From JAJECS01 sp965262745 (GTDB lineage: Bacteria; Chloroflexota; UBA11872), in assembly GCA_965262745.1 (NCBI GenBank), contig OZ253558.1, positions 2,852,001 to 2,916,000 on the forward strand: DNA of 64,000 bases, in the 5' to 3' direction. Under the pieces are notes generated by a model, which was not told the DNA's origin, made no database searches, and worked only from the letters and a program-made list of their open reading frames with translations. This document shows positions 38,891 to 47,407 of the stretch, in pieces. The translations under genes were made by a program, and so were the position numbers. Each line of letters starts with the position of its first letter. Positions within the stretch are counted from its first letter, which is position 1.

Positions 38891-39181
38891 CTAGCGCCCC
38901 TTCCAGTACGGGTTGGCCGACCAACGCCGCGCTGGTGCAAGCCCAAGCGCGCGCGCGACATCCGCGTTGCCGAGCAGGCTCTCGCGCAGGCGGGTCAGCG
39001 CGTCGTCGTGGCTTGCGGCGTCCATAATCACGATTTCCCGCTGGCCAACCAGAGCGGTGGCGCGCCACGAAGAACCGTCGCGCCACACGGAAACCTCAAT
39101 CGCGACGCCCCGGAGATCAAGGGACGTCGCCGCCCGGGGATCGTCGCGAGACAGCGGTACGTCGGTCATTGGGGTGACCAT
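38891..39181 (-). CDS. Small hypothetical protein
   Basis: 96 residues. It reads as a plausible folded protein (LDLRGVAIEVSVWRDGSSWRATALVGQREIVIMDAASHDDALTRLRESLL) with alternating hydrophobic positions and no membrane segment. A TATACT box lies ~17 nt upstream of its ATG on the minus strand (39203-39198). I do not recognise the family. It is divergent from moeA. Confidence 0.5.
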   Translation of the reverse strand: MVTPMTDVPLSRDDPRAATSLDLRGVAIEVSVWRDGSSWRATALVGQREIVIMDAASHDDALTRLRESLLGNADVARALGLAPARRWSANPYWKGR

Positions 39182-39281
39182 CAGACCATGCCGCCGAAGT
39201 ATAGGTGTGACCGGCGTGGACGCCGCGCCGTCCGCGCGACAGAATCAGGAACACCGCCGTCAACCGAAGCGTGCCGCGGGC

Positions 39282-40520
39282 ATGGCTATTGAGCTGTTTG
39301 ACGTAGTTCTGCCCGAAACGGCGCTGGAACGTCTCCTCGCAGCGGGCCTGCCCGAGCCACGCCAGGAGACCGTGCCGCTGGCGGCTGCCGCGGGTCGAGT
39401 CGCGGCGCGCGCGGTGTGTGCGCGCGAGCCGAGCCCGGCATTCGACCGATCGCTGATGGACGGCTTCGCCGTGCGCGCGTCGGACACGTTCGGCGCGACG
39501 GAGGGCTTGCCGGCCTCCCTCGCCGTCGTTGGCGAAGTGCCCATGGGGTCCCCGCCGACGCGTGACGTGACGGCCGGCGAGGCCATGGTGATCCACACCG
39601 GCGGCATGTTGCCGGAGGGCGCGGACGCGGTCGTGATGGTGGAGCACACCGAGTGGGTGGACGAGCGCACCATCGAGGTCATGCGGCCGGTCGCCGCCAG
39701 GGAAGCGGTGATCCATCGCGGCGACGACGTGGCCGAGGGGTCGGTGGTCATCCCCCAAGGCGCCCACCTGCGATCCCAGGACATTGGTGGGCTGGCCGCG
39801 CTGGGGGTGACGCACGTCTCGATCGCTCGTCAACCGACCGTAGGGCTCATCGCGACGGGAGACGAGATCGTGCCGCCCCACCAGGCGCCCGCACCGGGCG
39901 AGGTTCGGGACGTGAACTCGAGCACGCTCGCTGTCGAGGTGGAGCGCGCGGGCGGCGTGACGCGGGCCTACGGCATCGTTCCCGATGCGCGCGCGGCGTT
40001 GGATGCCGCGGCGCGCGAGGCGGTGCGGGAGTGCGACGCCGTCGTCATCAGCGCGGGCAGCTCCGTGAGTACGCGCGATCTCACGGCGGACGTGATCGGG
40101 TCGCTGGGGTCGCCGGGCATCTTGGCGCACGGCCTGGCTCTTAAGCCCGGCAAGCCTTCGATTGTGGCGCTGGCCGGCACCACGCCGGTGTTCGGCTTGC
40201 CCGGAAATCCGGTCTCGGCGCTGGTGGTGTTCGACCTGCTGGTGGCGCCGACGATCCACCGGCTGCAAGGGGCCGCTGCGTGCCGTCCTGCGCGAACGCT
40301 GCGCGCACTGCTGTCGCGCAACCTGGCCTCAGTCACAGGCCGCGTCGATTTCATTCCGGCGCGTCTCGTCGAGCGCGACGACGGAACGTGGGCGGAACCC
40401 ATCTTCGGCGCGTCCAACCTCATTTTCACGCTCGTACGCGCCGACGCGCTGATTCGGATTCCGGCCGACGCGAACGGACTTCCGGCCGGAGCGTCCGTGG
40501 ACGTCCGGCTGCTGTCGTGA
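39282..40520 (+). CDS. moeA: Molybdopterin molybdenumtransferase MoeA
   Basis: 412 residues. It inserts molybdate into adenylylated molybdopterin. Domain order is standard: linker domain I/II (PAFDRSLMDGFAVRASD, MVIHTGGMLPEGADAVVMVEHTE), the MoCF-biosynthesis domain III (PTVGLIATGDEIV, DVNSSTLAVEVERAGG, DAVVISAGSSVSTRDLTADVI, PGKPSIVALAGTTPVFGLPGNPVSALVVFDLL), and C-terminal domain IV. Catalytic-type residues are kept. The stop overlaps the next gene's GTG (GTGA). Confidence 0.95.
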   Translation: MAIELFDVVLPETALERLLAAGLPEPRQETVPLAAAAGRVAARAVCAREPSPAFDRSLMDGFAVRASDTFGATEGLPASLAVVGEVPMGSPPTRDVTAGEAMVIHTGGMLPEGADAVVMVEHTEWVDERTIEVMRPVAAREAVIHRGDDVAEGSVVIPQGAHLRSQDIGGLAALGVTHVSIARQPTVGLIATGDEIVPPHQAPAPGEVRDVNSSTLAVEVERAGGVTRAYGIVPDARAALDAAAREAVRECDAVVISAGSSVSTRDLTADVIGSLGSPGILAHGLALKPGKPSIVALAGTTPVFGLPGNPVSALVVFDLLVAPTIHRLQGAAACRPARTLRALLSRNLASVTGRVDFIPARLVERDDGTWAEPIFGASNLIFTLVRADALIRIPADANGLPAGASVDVRLLS

Positions 40521-42526
40521 CGGCGCCGGCGGAGTCCGGCCGGCACGCGGGCTACGCCGCTCCGCGCTCCGGTGACGACCGCGTCCCATATCTGCGGGAT
40601 GTGCCACTCGACGAGGCGCGGGCGCGCTTCCACCAAGCGCTGCGCGACGCCGGAGCGCTGGCGGCCGGTCCGGCCGTTTCGGCGGCGCTCGAGGCGGCGG
40701 TCGGCCGAGTCACGGCTTCGGCGGTGTGGGCGCGTACCTCGAACCCCCACTACCACGCCGCTGCCATGGATGGCATCGCGGTTGCGGCGGAGATGACCAG
40801 CGGAGCCTCGCCGACCTCGCCGCTGCGTCTCCGCGTGGATCGAGACGCCGTCTGGGTCGACACGGGCGACGCCATGCCACAGGGAACCGATGCCGTCGTC
40901 ATGGCGGAGGACGTGCACGACATCGGCGACGGCAGCATTGAGATCTTGGCCGCCGTCGCGCCCTGGCAACACGTCCGTCCGCTGGGCGAAGACATTGTGG
41001 CGACCGAGTTGGTGCTGCCCGCCGGCCACACGCTGCGTCCCGTGGACGTTGCGGCTGCCGCGGCGGCAGGCCACGCGTCAATCGAGGTGCAACAGCCACC
41101 GCGCGTCGTGGTCCTTCCCACCGGCTCCGAGCTAGTGCCGCCGGGAGCGGAGGCCGGGCCCGGCCAGATTGTGGACTCGAATTCGCTCATGCTCACGACA
41201 ACCGCCCGCGGGTGGGGCGCGGACGCCGAGCGATCGCCTCCAATACCCGATGACTTCGCGCGCCTTCGAGCGGCTGTGGACGAGGCGCTCGACCGCGCCG
41301 ACATCGTCGTGATCAACGCTGGCTCATCCGCGGGAACGGAAGACTACACGGCGCGCGTCATCGCCGACCTCGGCGAGGTGCTCGTGCACGGCGTAGCGAT
41401 CCGGCCGGGTCATCCGGTCGTGCTGGGCGTGGCGCGCGGGCGCGCCGTGGTGGGTATTCCCGGATACCCCGTGTCAGCCGCGCTGGCGATGGAACTCTTC
41501 GTCGCGCCGCTCATCGACGCCCGGCTCGGACGACGGCGCCGCCGCCGCCCAACGCTGACGGCAGTGGTCCCTCGGACCGTGGTGTCGCCCATGGGCGACG
41601 ACGAATTCGTGCGGGTGAAAGTCGGCCGCGTCGGCTCCCGCACGATCGCCGCTCCGCTCGCGCGCGGGGCCGGTGTGATCACGTCGATGGTGCGCGCGGA
41701 CGGGATCATCCGCATTCCAAGGATGTCCGAGGGTCTGGCGGCCGGATCTTCCGTCGAAGTGGAGGTGCTCACCGATCCCGCTGCCGTCGTCCATACGGCG
41801 GTGCTGATCGGCAGTCATGATCCCGCGCTCGACGCGTTGGCGAACGAGGTCCATCGGCGGTTTGCGCCGGCGACGGTGGCCTCGACCAACGTCGGGAGTC
41901 AGGGCGGGCTGGCGGCGCTGCGCCGGAACAACGCGCATGCGGCCGGATGCCACCTGATCGATCCGGCCACCGGCACTTACAACGTCGTGGATGTCCGGCG
42001 CATCCTGCCCGGCCGCGATGTCCTCCTCGTGACGTTTGCGCACCGTCAGCAGGGCCTCATGGTCGCTCCGGGGAACCCGCACGGCGTTCGCTCGTTCGAG
42101 GACCTATTGCGTGACGACGTGGTGTTGGTGAACCGGCAGCGGGGATCGGGAACACGGATGCTCTTGGACTACGAGTTGACCCGCCGCGGCCTTGGCGGGG
42201 CGGCCATTGGCGGCTACGACCGCGAGCTGTACACGCATGTCGCGGTGGCCGCCGAAGTGGCCAGCGGCGGCGCGGACGCCGGGCTCGGCGTGCTGGCCGC
42301 GGCCCGGGCACTGAACCTCGACTTCATCCCGCTGCTGGAAGAGCGCTACGACCTCGTCATCCCGCGAGAGCACTACGAGTCGCCGGTGCTGCGTCCCGTC
42401 CTGGAGGTGCTGCGGGACCCGGCGTTTGCGCGCCAGGTCGAAGCCATGGGTGGCTACGATGCGGCGCGGATGGGACAAATCGCCGCCGAACTCCCAGAGT
42501 CGCCGACGCGCGAAACGCCGCGGTAG
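40517..42526 (+). CDS. MoeA paralogue fused to a periplasmic-binding-protein-like domain
   Basis: 669 residues. The N-terminal ~410 residues are a second MoeA (AAMDGIAVAAEMT, DAMPQGTDAVVMAEDVHD, VVVLPTGSELVPPG, DIVVINAGSSAGTEDYTARVIAD, GIPGYPVSAALAMELF). The C-terminal ~245 residues are a type-2 periplasmic-binding-like domain (VLIGSHDPALDALANEVHRRF, VLVNRQRGSGTRMLLDYEL, GGADAGLGVLAAARALNLDFIPL) without a signal peptide. It is the LysR-substrate/MoeA fusion known in archaea and some bacteria and may sense or load molybdate/tungstate. The GTG overlaps the moeA stop. Confidence 0.9.
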   Translation: MTAPAESGRHAGYAAPRSGDDRVPYLRDVPLDEARARFHQALRDAGALAAGPAVSAALEAAVGRVTASAVWARTSNPHYHAAAMDGIAVAAEMTSGASPTSPLRLRVDRDAVWVDTGDAMPQGTDAVVMAEDVHDIGDGSIEILAAVAPWQHVRPLGEDIVATELVLPAGHTLRPVDVAAAAAAGHASIEVQQPPRVVVLPTGSELVPPGAEAGPGQIVDSNSLMLTTTARGWGADAERSPPIPDDFARLRAAVDEALDRADIVVINAGSSAGTEDYTARVIADLGEVLVHGVAIRPGHPVVLGVARGRAVVGIPGYPVSAALAMELFVAPLIDARLGRRRRRRPTLTAVVPRTVVSPMGDDEFVRVKVGRVGSRTIAAPLARGAGVITSMVRADGIIRIPRMSEGLAAGSSVEVEVLTDPAAVVHTAVLIGSHDPALDALANEVHRRFAPATVASTNVGSQGGLAALRRNNAHAAGCHLIDPATGTYNVVDVRRILPGRDVLLVTFAHRQQGLMVAPGNPHGVRSFEDLLRDDVVLVNRQRGSGTRMLLDYELTRRGLGGAAIGGYDRELYTHVAVAAEVASGGADAGLGVLAAARALNLDFIPLLEERYDLVIPREHYESPVLRPVLEVLRDPAFARQVEAMGGYDAARMGQIAAELPESPTRETPR

Positions 42527-42527
42527 C

Positions 42528-42932
42528 TTGCCGGAATCGCCGGACCGAGCGCGGCGCGCGGAAGGACGGACTGACCGCAGCGTGGCAAGAGCGCCGCAGC
42601 GGGTCTATCGCTGGATTGGGCTGCTACTCGCGCCGGCGGCCGTGACACTGGCGGTTCTGACGCCCAGCGCCATGCCCGAGATAAGTCCTCCGCCGGCCCA
42701 GCAACCGAGCCCAGCCATCCAGCTCCCGGCCGTCGGCGTCCGTTGGATCAACGCCGCCTCGGCCGCCGAGTTGGCGCAGGAGCTTCCGGGCATCGGTCCC
42801 TTGTACGCGGAGCGGATCACCACGCACCGCCGCCTGTTTGGCCCCATTGCTGACGCGCAGACGTTGGTCGATCTCGGGATTCCGGCCCGTGTCGTCGAAG
42901 GGATCCGCGCGCGGGTGAGCTTCGAACCGTGA
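42528..42932 (+). CDS. ComEA-like helix-hairpin-helix protein
   Basis: About 134 residues from TTG 42528; a GTG at 42582 is an alternative. A basic N-terminus precedes one membrane helix (WIGLLLAPAAVTLAVL), a Pro-rich linker, and a helix-hairpin-helix DNA-binding domain (INAASAAELAQELPGIGPLYAERI...LVDLGIPARVVEGIRARV). ComEA binds incoming DNA outside the membrane and passes it to ComEC, the next gene, which overlaps it by GTGA. Confidence 0.82.
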   Translation: MPESPDRARRAEGRTDRSVARAPQRVYRWIGLLLAPAAVTLAVLTPSAMPEISPPPAQQPSPAIQLPAVGVRWINAASAAELAQELPGIGPLYAERITTHRRLFGPIADAQTLVDLGIPARVVEGIRARVSFEP

Positions 42933-45157
42933 CGGCTTGGCTGGCCGCGGCGATCCTGCTCGGGATTGCGATGGCGGCGTGGTGGGGCCCCGCGCCGGCC
43001 TTGGTGGTCAGCGGACTGGCGATTGCCGGGGCGGCGACGGCAGCGACGGGTCGCCGTCGACTGCTCGTGGGCGCGGTGCTGGCCGCACTGGCTCTTGGGC
43101 TGGCGCGCGGCGGGCATCACGTTGCCTCGCAACCACCCCTGCTGCAGGCACCCGCCGGGGCGTCGCTGACCGTCATCGCAACCGTCGTGGACGACGCGCC
43201 GGGGCCGCGGCGAACGCTTCAGGTCGAGTCCGTGGTCGATGGGGAGAACCAGGAGCCGCGGCGAGCGGCGGGCCGCGTGCAGGTCTTCGGTCCGCGGGCG
43301 CTGGCGCTGCCGAACGCACGGATGTCGGTCTCCGGCGTATTCGTGCCGGCGCCCCCGCGCGCCACGAACGCGCTTGCCGGTCACGCTGAAACCTGGGCGG
43401 GAACACTGGACGACGCTGAGTTCGCCGTTATCGAGCGCGGGACCGTGGCCGATGCCTCGTGGTTGCCGCGCCTGCGTCAGCACGTGGACGCCAGCATTCG
43501 ATCGGCGTTGCCGGAGCCGCACGCCTCTCTGCTCTCGGCCATGCTCGTGGGCATACGCCAACGGCTGCCCAACGAACTGCGAGATGACTTTCTCACCTCT
43601 GGCCTGATTCACATCGTGGCCATCTCGGGCTTCAACATCACGCTGATTGCGCTCGCGGTGCGACGGCTAGCCGGGTGGGGCTTGGGCCGATATGGCGTCG
43701 GGCTGGCAGCCGTGCTGCTGCCGCTCTATGCCGTGCTGGCGGGCGCCGAGCCGGGCGTCGTGCGTGCGGCCATCATGGGTGATCTGGTGCTCCTGGCCTG
43801 GATTGTCGGGCGAGACGCCGACACGCTCACCGCCCTAGGTCTGGCGGGGGCCGGCATGACGCTGGTGCAGCCTGAGGCGCTCAGCGACATCGGATTCCAA
43901 CTCTCATTTGCCGGCACGCTGGGCCTCATTGTGATAGGGCCGCGGCTTGGAGTTGTGCTCACCGAGCGCGCACGGTTGCCCAGGTGGAGCGCCGAGCTGC
44001 TCGCCACCACCGCCGCCGCCAGCCTGATGGTGACGCCGATCATCGCGCATAGCTTCGACCGCTTTCAGCTCATGGCGGTGCCGGCCAATCTGCTGGCGCT
44101 CGCGGCGCCTGCCGCCATCATGGCCACCGGCGCGCCGGTCGCTATCTGGGCGTCCGCCGGGTGGCCGGCAGCCGACATCGTCGGATGGGCTGCCTGGCTG
44201 CCGCTCGAGTACTTGATGCAGGCGGGGCGACTGGCCGCGCAACTGCCCGGGGCCTCGCTCGCCACAACCGGGTTCGACTTGCCACAGGCGGTGGCTTCCT
44301 ACCTCTGCATCGGCGCAGCCCTTCTGCTGCTCGGGCGACCGCCGTTGCGGCTCGCCCGCACACCCGCCGGATTCGCGGCGCTACCGCGGCGGGCTGTCTA
44401 CGGCGTGGCGCTTGCGGCCGTGATCGCGCCACCGCTGATGGCGGTCGCGGGCATGCCGCGCCTCTTCGACGACGGCGCCACGCTCGCGACTCTCGATCTG
44501 TCCGGGCGCGTCCCCACGGTCTACGTCAGGAAGGGCGACGACCGGATCGTCGTCGCGGGGAGCCGCCTGGATCGGCTGCTGCTTGACCGCGCGCTGCCGC
44601 GCTGGGACTCCCAAGTCGACAATCTGGTCATGGCGTCGTCGGGCGGCGATCTGTCGCACACGGCCCTCGACATCGTGGGCGTGCGTGACGTGGCCTTGGT
44701 GCAGGCGCCGCCCGCACACGCGCTCGGGTCCAACCTTGTCGCCCCCAACCGCGCCGGTCGCGCCCCCGTCACCGCCGACGCACGCCACGCGACCGGCGAT
44801 TTGGAGACCGAGCTCATGCCGACCGACGGCGGCGCCTGGGTGCTGGTCAGGTCTCCCGACGCGGCGCTGGCCATCGCGCCGCCGACGGTGTCGCGGCCCG
44901 AGCTGCCAGCGACGCTGCAAGCGGACGTGCTGGTGCTTGGGCGGTCGACGACACTCGGGGCCATCTCCGCGTCCGCGTTGCGCGATGCGGGCGTGCGAGT
45001 CGTGATCGCGCCGCATCCGCGTCTGCCTGAAATCGTGGCGCGTGCCGTGGATGACGCTGGAGTCATCGCGCTTCCCAAGGGTCCGGACGACGGCGCTCGG
45101 CTTGTCGGAAGCGTCCAAGTTCGCGCCGACGGCGGAACCATCGAGGTGCGGCGGTGA
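42929..45157 (+). CDS. comEC: ComEC/Rec2-family DNA-uptake channel protein
   Basis: 742 residues. It has N-terminal helices, an extracellular OB-like DUF4131 domain (about 70-170), and the Competence membrane domain beginning LLSAMLVGIRQRLPNEL and VAISGFNITLIALAVRRLAGWGLG. A C-terminal metallo-beta-lactamase-like domain (about 500-742) follows. In that domain the HxHxDH metal motif is not present (NLVMASSGGDLSHTALDI occupies the place), so nuclease activity is doubtful. The protein transports single-stranded DNA during transformation. A 97-bp segment including its last 15 codons is repeated at 45663. Confidence 0.92.
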   Translation: MTAWLAAAILLGIAMAAWWGPAPALVVSGLAIAGAATAATGRRRLLVGAVLAALALGLARGGHHVASQPPLLQAPAGASLTVIATVVDDAPGPRRTLQVESVVDGENQEPRRAAGRVQVFGPRALALPNARMSVSGVFVPAPPRATNALAGHAETWAGTLDDAEFAVIERGTVADASWLPRLRQHVDASIRSALPEPHASLLSAMLVGIRQRLPNELRDDFLTSGLIHIVAISGFNITLIALAVRRLAGWGLGRYGVGLAAVLLPLYAVLAGAEPGVVRAAIMGDLVLLAWIVGRDADTLTALGLAGAGMTLVQPEALSDIGFQLSFAGTLGLIVIGPRLGVVLTERARLPRWSAELLATTAAASLMVTPIIAHSFDRFQLMAVPANLLALAAPAAIMATGAPVAIWASAGWPAADIVGWAAWLPLEYLMQAGRLAAQLPGASLATTGFDLPQAVASYLCIGAALLLLGRPPLRLARTPAGFAALPRRAVYGVALAAVIAPPLMAVAGMPRLFDDGATLATLDLSGRVPTVYVRKGDDRIVVAGSRLDRLLLDRALPRWDSQVDNLVMASSGGDLSHTALDIVGVRDVALVQAPPAHALGSNLVAPNRAGRAPVTADARHATGDLETELMPTDGGAWVLVRSPDAALAIAPPTVSRPELPATLQADVLVLGRSTTLGAISASALRDAGVRVVIAPHPRLPEIVARAVDDAGVIALPKGPDDGARLVGSVQVRADGGTIEVRR

Positions 45158-45206
45158 GCTTGGCCTACGGGAGGGACCGCGTAGGATCGCCGGGTTAGGC
45201 TCCACC
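45110..45206 (+). repeat. 97-bp direct repeat, copy 1 (comEC 3' end plus promoter)
   Basis: It covers the last 15 codons and stop of comEC and the intergenic sequence up to the DUF952 start. It aligns without gaps to 45663-45759 (offset 553), with differences mainly in a short stretch near 45171-45180 and a few single bases. Confidence 0.88.
45196..45201 (+). promoter_or_regulatory. TAGGCT -10-like box 6 nt before DUF952 start
   Basis: TAGGCT, six bases, then ATG. A TAGGAT also lies 15 nt further upstream (45182). There is no Shine-Dalgarno. The box lies inside the duplicated 97-bp segment, so the matching TAGGTT serves proC. Confidence 0.4.
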
Positions 45207-45207
45207 T

Positions 45208-45558
45208 ATGAACGTGATCCTGCACATTGCCTACCGGGCGCAGTGGCTGCGTGGGCAGGCCGAAGGCGCGTACAGGGCTGACAGCCTCGCCACCCAGGGC
45301 TTTATTCATACGTCACGGCCGCACCAATTGCTCGGAGTGGCCAACGTCCTATTTCGGAGACAACTCGATCTGGTCCTTTTGTACATTGACCCCAACGTGG
45401 TCAGCGCAGAGATCAAGTACGAGGCGCCGCCAGGATCGCGTGAAGCGTTTCCGCACATCTACGGCCCGCTCAACACCGCCGCCGTCATCAAGGTCGTGGA
45501 CTTCCTCCCTAACAACGACGGCCTCTTCACGCTCCCCGCGGACGTGGCCGCGCCGTAG
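45208..45558 (+). CDS. DUF952-family protein
   Basis: 116 residues. It matches the DUF952 pattern: ILHIAYRAQWLRGQAEGAYRADSLATQGFIHTSRPHQLLGVANVLFRRQLDLVLLYIDPNVVSAEIKYE followed by FPHIYGPLNTAAVI. The family's fold is glutathione-S-transferase-like/unknown, and its function is not established. The gene is a cassette between the two copies of a 97-bp repeat, separating comEC from proC. Confidence 0.88.
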   Translation: MNVILHIAYRAQWLRGQAEGAYRADSLATQGFIHTSRPHQLLGVANVLFRRQLDLVLLYIDPNVVSAEIKYEAPPGSREAFPHIYGPLNTAAVIKVVDFLPNNDGLFTLPADVAAP

Positions 45559-45578
45559 TGACGCGGTTGGATCCAGGG

Positions 45579-45610
45579 CCGTCATTGCGGCGTAAGCCGC
45601 AATCCAGGCC
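45579..45610 (+). repeat. Divergent palindrome related to the dispersed repeat
   Basis: CCGTCATTGCGGCGTAAGCCGCAATCCAGG keeps the CGTCATT...AATCCAG frame of the repeat family but with a different stem (GCGGC/GCCGC). It lies downstream of the DUF952 gene. Confidence 0.6.
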
Positions 45611-45662
45611 GCAGCCTGCACGACGAGCCCGCGGTAGCCAGGGTGGGTCAACGCCCGCCGGC

Positions 45663-45759
45663 AGCGTCCAAGTTCGCGCCGACGGCCGAACCATCGAGGT
45701 GCGGCGGTGAGCTTGGCCTACGGCACGCAGCAGGTAGGATCGCCGGGTTAGGTTCTACC
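45663..45759 (+). repeat. 97-bp direct repeat, copy 2
   Basis: This copy repeats the comEC 3' end (now non-coding) and the promoter sequence directly before proC. Its TAGGTT box (45749-45754) ends 5 nt before the proC GTG. Confidence 0.88.
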
Positions 45760-46578
45760 GTGAGGTCGAGATCCGTGAGCGAGCGCATCGCCGTCATTGG
45801 GGCTGGAGCGATGGGTGGTGCGGTCGTCTCCGCCTTGGCGGCCAGCGGGGCGGTCCCCGCCGCCTCGATTGTCGTGAGCGAGATCGACGCCGCGCGCCGC
45901 GAAGCCGTGGCGACGGCCAACGGCGCCACGGCCGGCCGGGGTCTGCCACATGACGTGACCGGCGCGCAGGCGCTGGTGCTCGCCGTGAAGCCGCAGTCCT
46001 TCCCGGCGGTTGCGGAGGCGATCCGGCCGGCGCTTGACGCAACGCATCTGGTGATCTCGATCATGGCCGGCGTGCGACTGGAGACCATGGAATCGTCGCT
46101 GGGCACACCTCGCGTCGTGCGCGCGATGCCGAATACACCGGCGCAGGTCGGTCGGGGCGTGACGGTGTGGATGGCCGGGAGCGGCGTCGATGCCGACGAC
46201 CGCCGACGTACCCAGCAGATCCTAGGTTCGTTCGGAACGGAGATCGAGGTCCACACCGAGCGAACGCTCGACGCGGCGACGGCAGTACACGGCAGCGGCC
46301 CGGCGTATGTCTTTCTCGTCGCCGAGGCGTGGATCGACGCGGCCGTTTCGATCGGTCTTGATCGGCAACTCGCCGCGACGCTGGTGCGCGAGACGCTCGC
46401 CGGATCGGCCGAGCTTTGGACGGCCGGGGACGCCAGCGCCACGGCCTTGCGGCATGCCGTCACGTCACCCGGCGGCACCACCGCCGCCGCGCTCGACGCG
46501 TTCGAGGAGCGAGGGCTGCGCGCGGCGTTCCTCGCAGCTGTTGCCGCGGCCTACCGCCGCTCGCAGGAGCTCGGCTAG
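45760..46578 (+). CDS. proC: Pyrroline-5-carboxylate reductase
   Basis: 272 residues. It performs the last step of proline synthesis, NAD(P)H-dependent reduction of P5C. The Rossmann motif IAVIGAGAMGGAVVSAL is followed by ALVLAVKPQSFPAVAEAI, VVRAMPNTPAQVGRGVTVW, and the signature VHGSGPAYVFLVAEAWIDAAVSIGLDRQLA. The C-terminal LRHAVTSPGGTTAAALDAFEERGLRAAF closes the active site. GTG 45760 directly follows the duplicated promoter; GTG 45775 is an alternative start. Confidence 0.95.
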   Translation: MRSRSVSERIAVIGAGAMGGAVVSALAASGAVPAASIVVSEIDAARREAVATANGATAGRGLPHDVTGAQALVLAVKPQSFPAVAEAIRPALDATHLVISIMAGVRLETMESSLGTPRVVRAMPNTPAQVGRGVTVWMAGSGVDADDRRRTQQILGSFGTEIEVHTERTLDAATAVHGSGPAYVFLVAEAWIDAAVSIGLDRQLAATLVRETLAGSAELWTAGDASATALRHAVTSPGGTTAAALDAFEERGLRAAFLAAVAAAYRRSQELG

Positions 46579-46711
46579 ACCGCTCGACTACCGTCCAGCA
46601 GCAAGATCAAACGCTAGCGCCGGTTTCTTGGCGTCTCCGGGCGGCACGCGTCGCTCCGTCTCGACCGTGCTACGGTTTGCGGCGCTTGTGAAGGACGCCA
46701 CGAGGTGCGCC

Positions 46712-47398
46712 TTGGCCGTCAGTTTGACACCCGAACAGCTCGAAGAGTTGCGCCAGATCGATTCGGCGACGATCGCCAATGCGATCGAAAGTTTCAACGT
46801 CCGGGACAAGACCGAGGGATATCTGGGCAGCAACGTGCGCTGCCTGTTCCCGGACGTCGGCGAGCCCTTCGTGGGCTATGCGGTGACCGTGAAGGGCGAT
46901 AGCACGACCTACGGACGCCGGCGCGATCCCGCGCTGCAGATGGATCTCTGGGAAGTGCTGGAGCAGACTCCGAGTCCATCGGTCGTGGTGATCCAAGACG
47001 CGAGCGGCAATCCGTCCAAGTCCTGCCACTGCGGTGACGTCATGGCCACCGTTATGAAGGCGCTGGGCGGCGTGGCCGTCGTCACCGATGGATGCGTGCG
47101 CGACCAATCCGAGGTGCGCGAGATTGGCATCCAGTACTTCGCGCGCGGGATCACCGTGTCCCACGGCACGTCGGTGGTCTATGAGGCCGGCGAGCCGGTG
47201 GTCATCGACGGGACGCCGATCAAGACTGGCGATCTCCTGCACGGCGACGAGAACGGCGTGGTGGTGATTCCCGACGCCGTGGCGGGCGAGGTCGCGGAGG
47301 CGGCGCGGCAGGTGCTGGCGGACGAGGCCTCGCGCAAGGAGTTTGCGCGGCAGCCGGGATTCACAGCGGCCAAGTACCGCGAGTTTTCCGGCCTCTAG
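46712..47398 (+). CDS. RraA-like / HMG aldolase family protein
   Basis: 228 residues from TTG 46712 (GAGG about 6 nt upstream); GTG 46688 is an alternative. It has the RraA/dimethylmenaquinone methyltransferase-like fold: DSATIANAIESFNVRD, AVTVKGDSTT, VVVIQDASG, GDVMATVMKALGGVAVVTDGCVRDQSEVREIG (the R-D metal/substrate motif), and GDLLHGDENGVVVIP. Relatives include 4-hydroxy-4-methyl-2-oxoglutarate aldolases and oxaloacetate decarboxylases, while true RraA inhibits RNase E. A metabolic aldolase/decarboxylase is more likely here. Confidence 0.85.
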   Translation: MAVSLTPEQLEELRQIDSATIANAIESFNVRDKTEGYLGSNVRCLFPDVGEPFVGYAVTVKGDSTTYGRRRDPALQMDLWEVLEQTPSPSVVVIQDASGNPSKSCHCGDVMATVMKALGGVAVVTDGCVRDQSEVREIGIQYFARGITVSHGTSVVYEAGEPVVIDGTPIKTGDLLHGDENGVVVIPDAVAGEVAEAARQVLADEASRKEFARQPGFTAAKYREFSGL

Positions 47399-47407
47399 CA
47401 CCGGACC

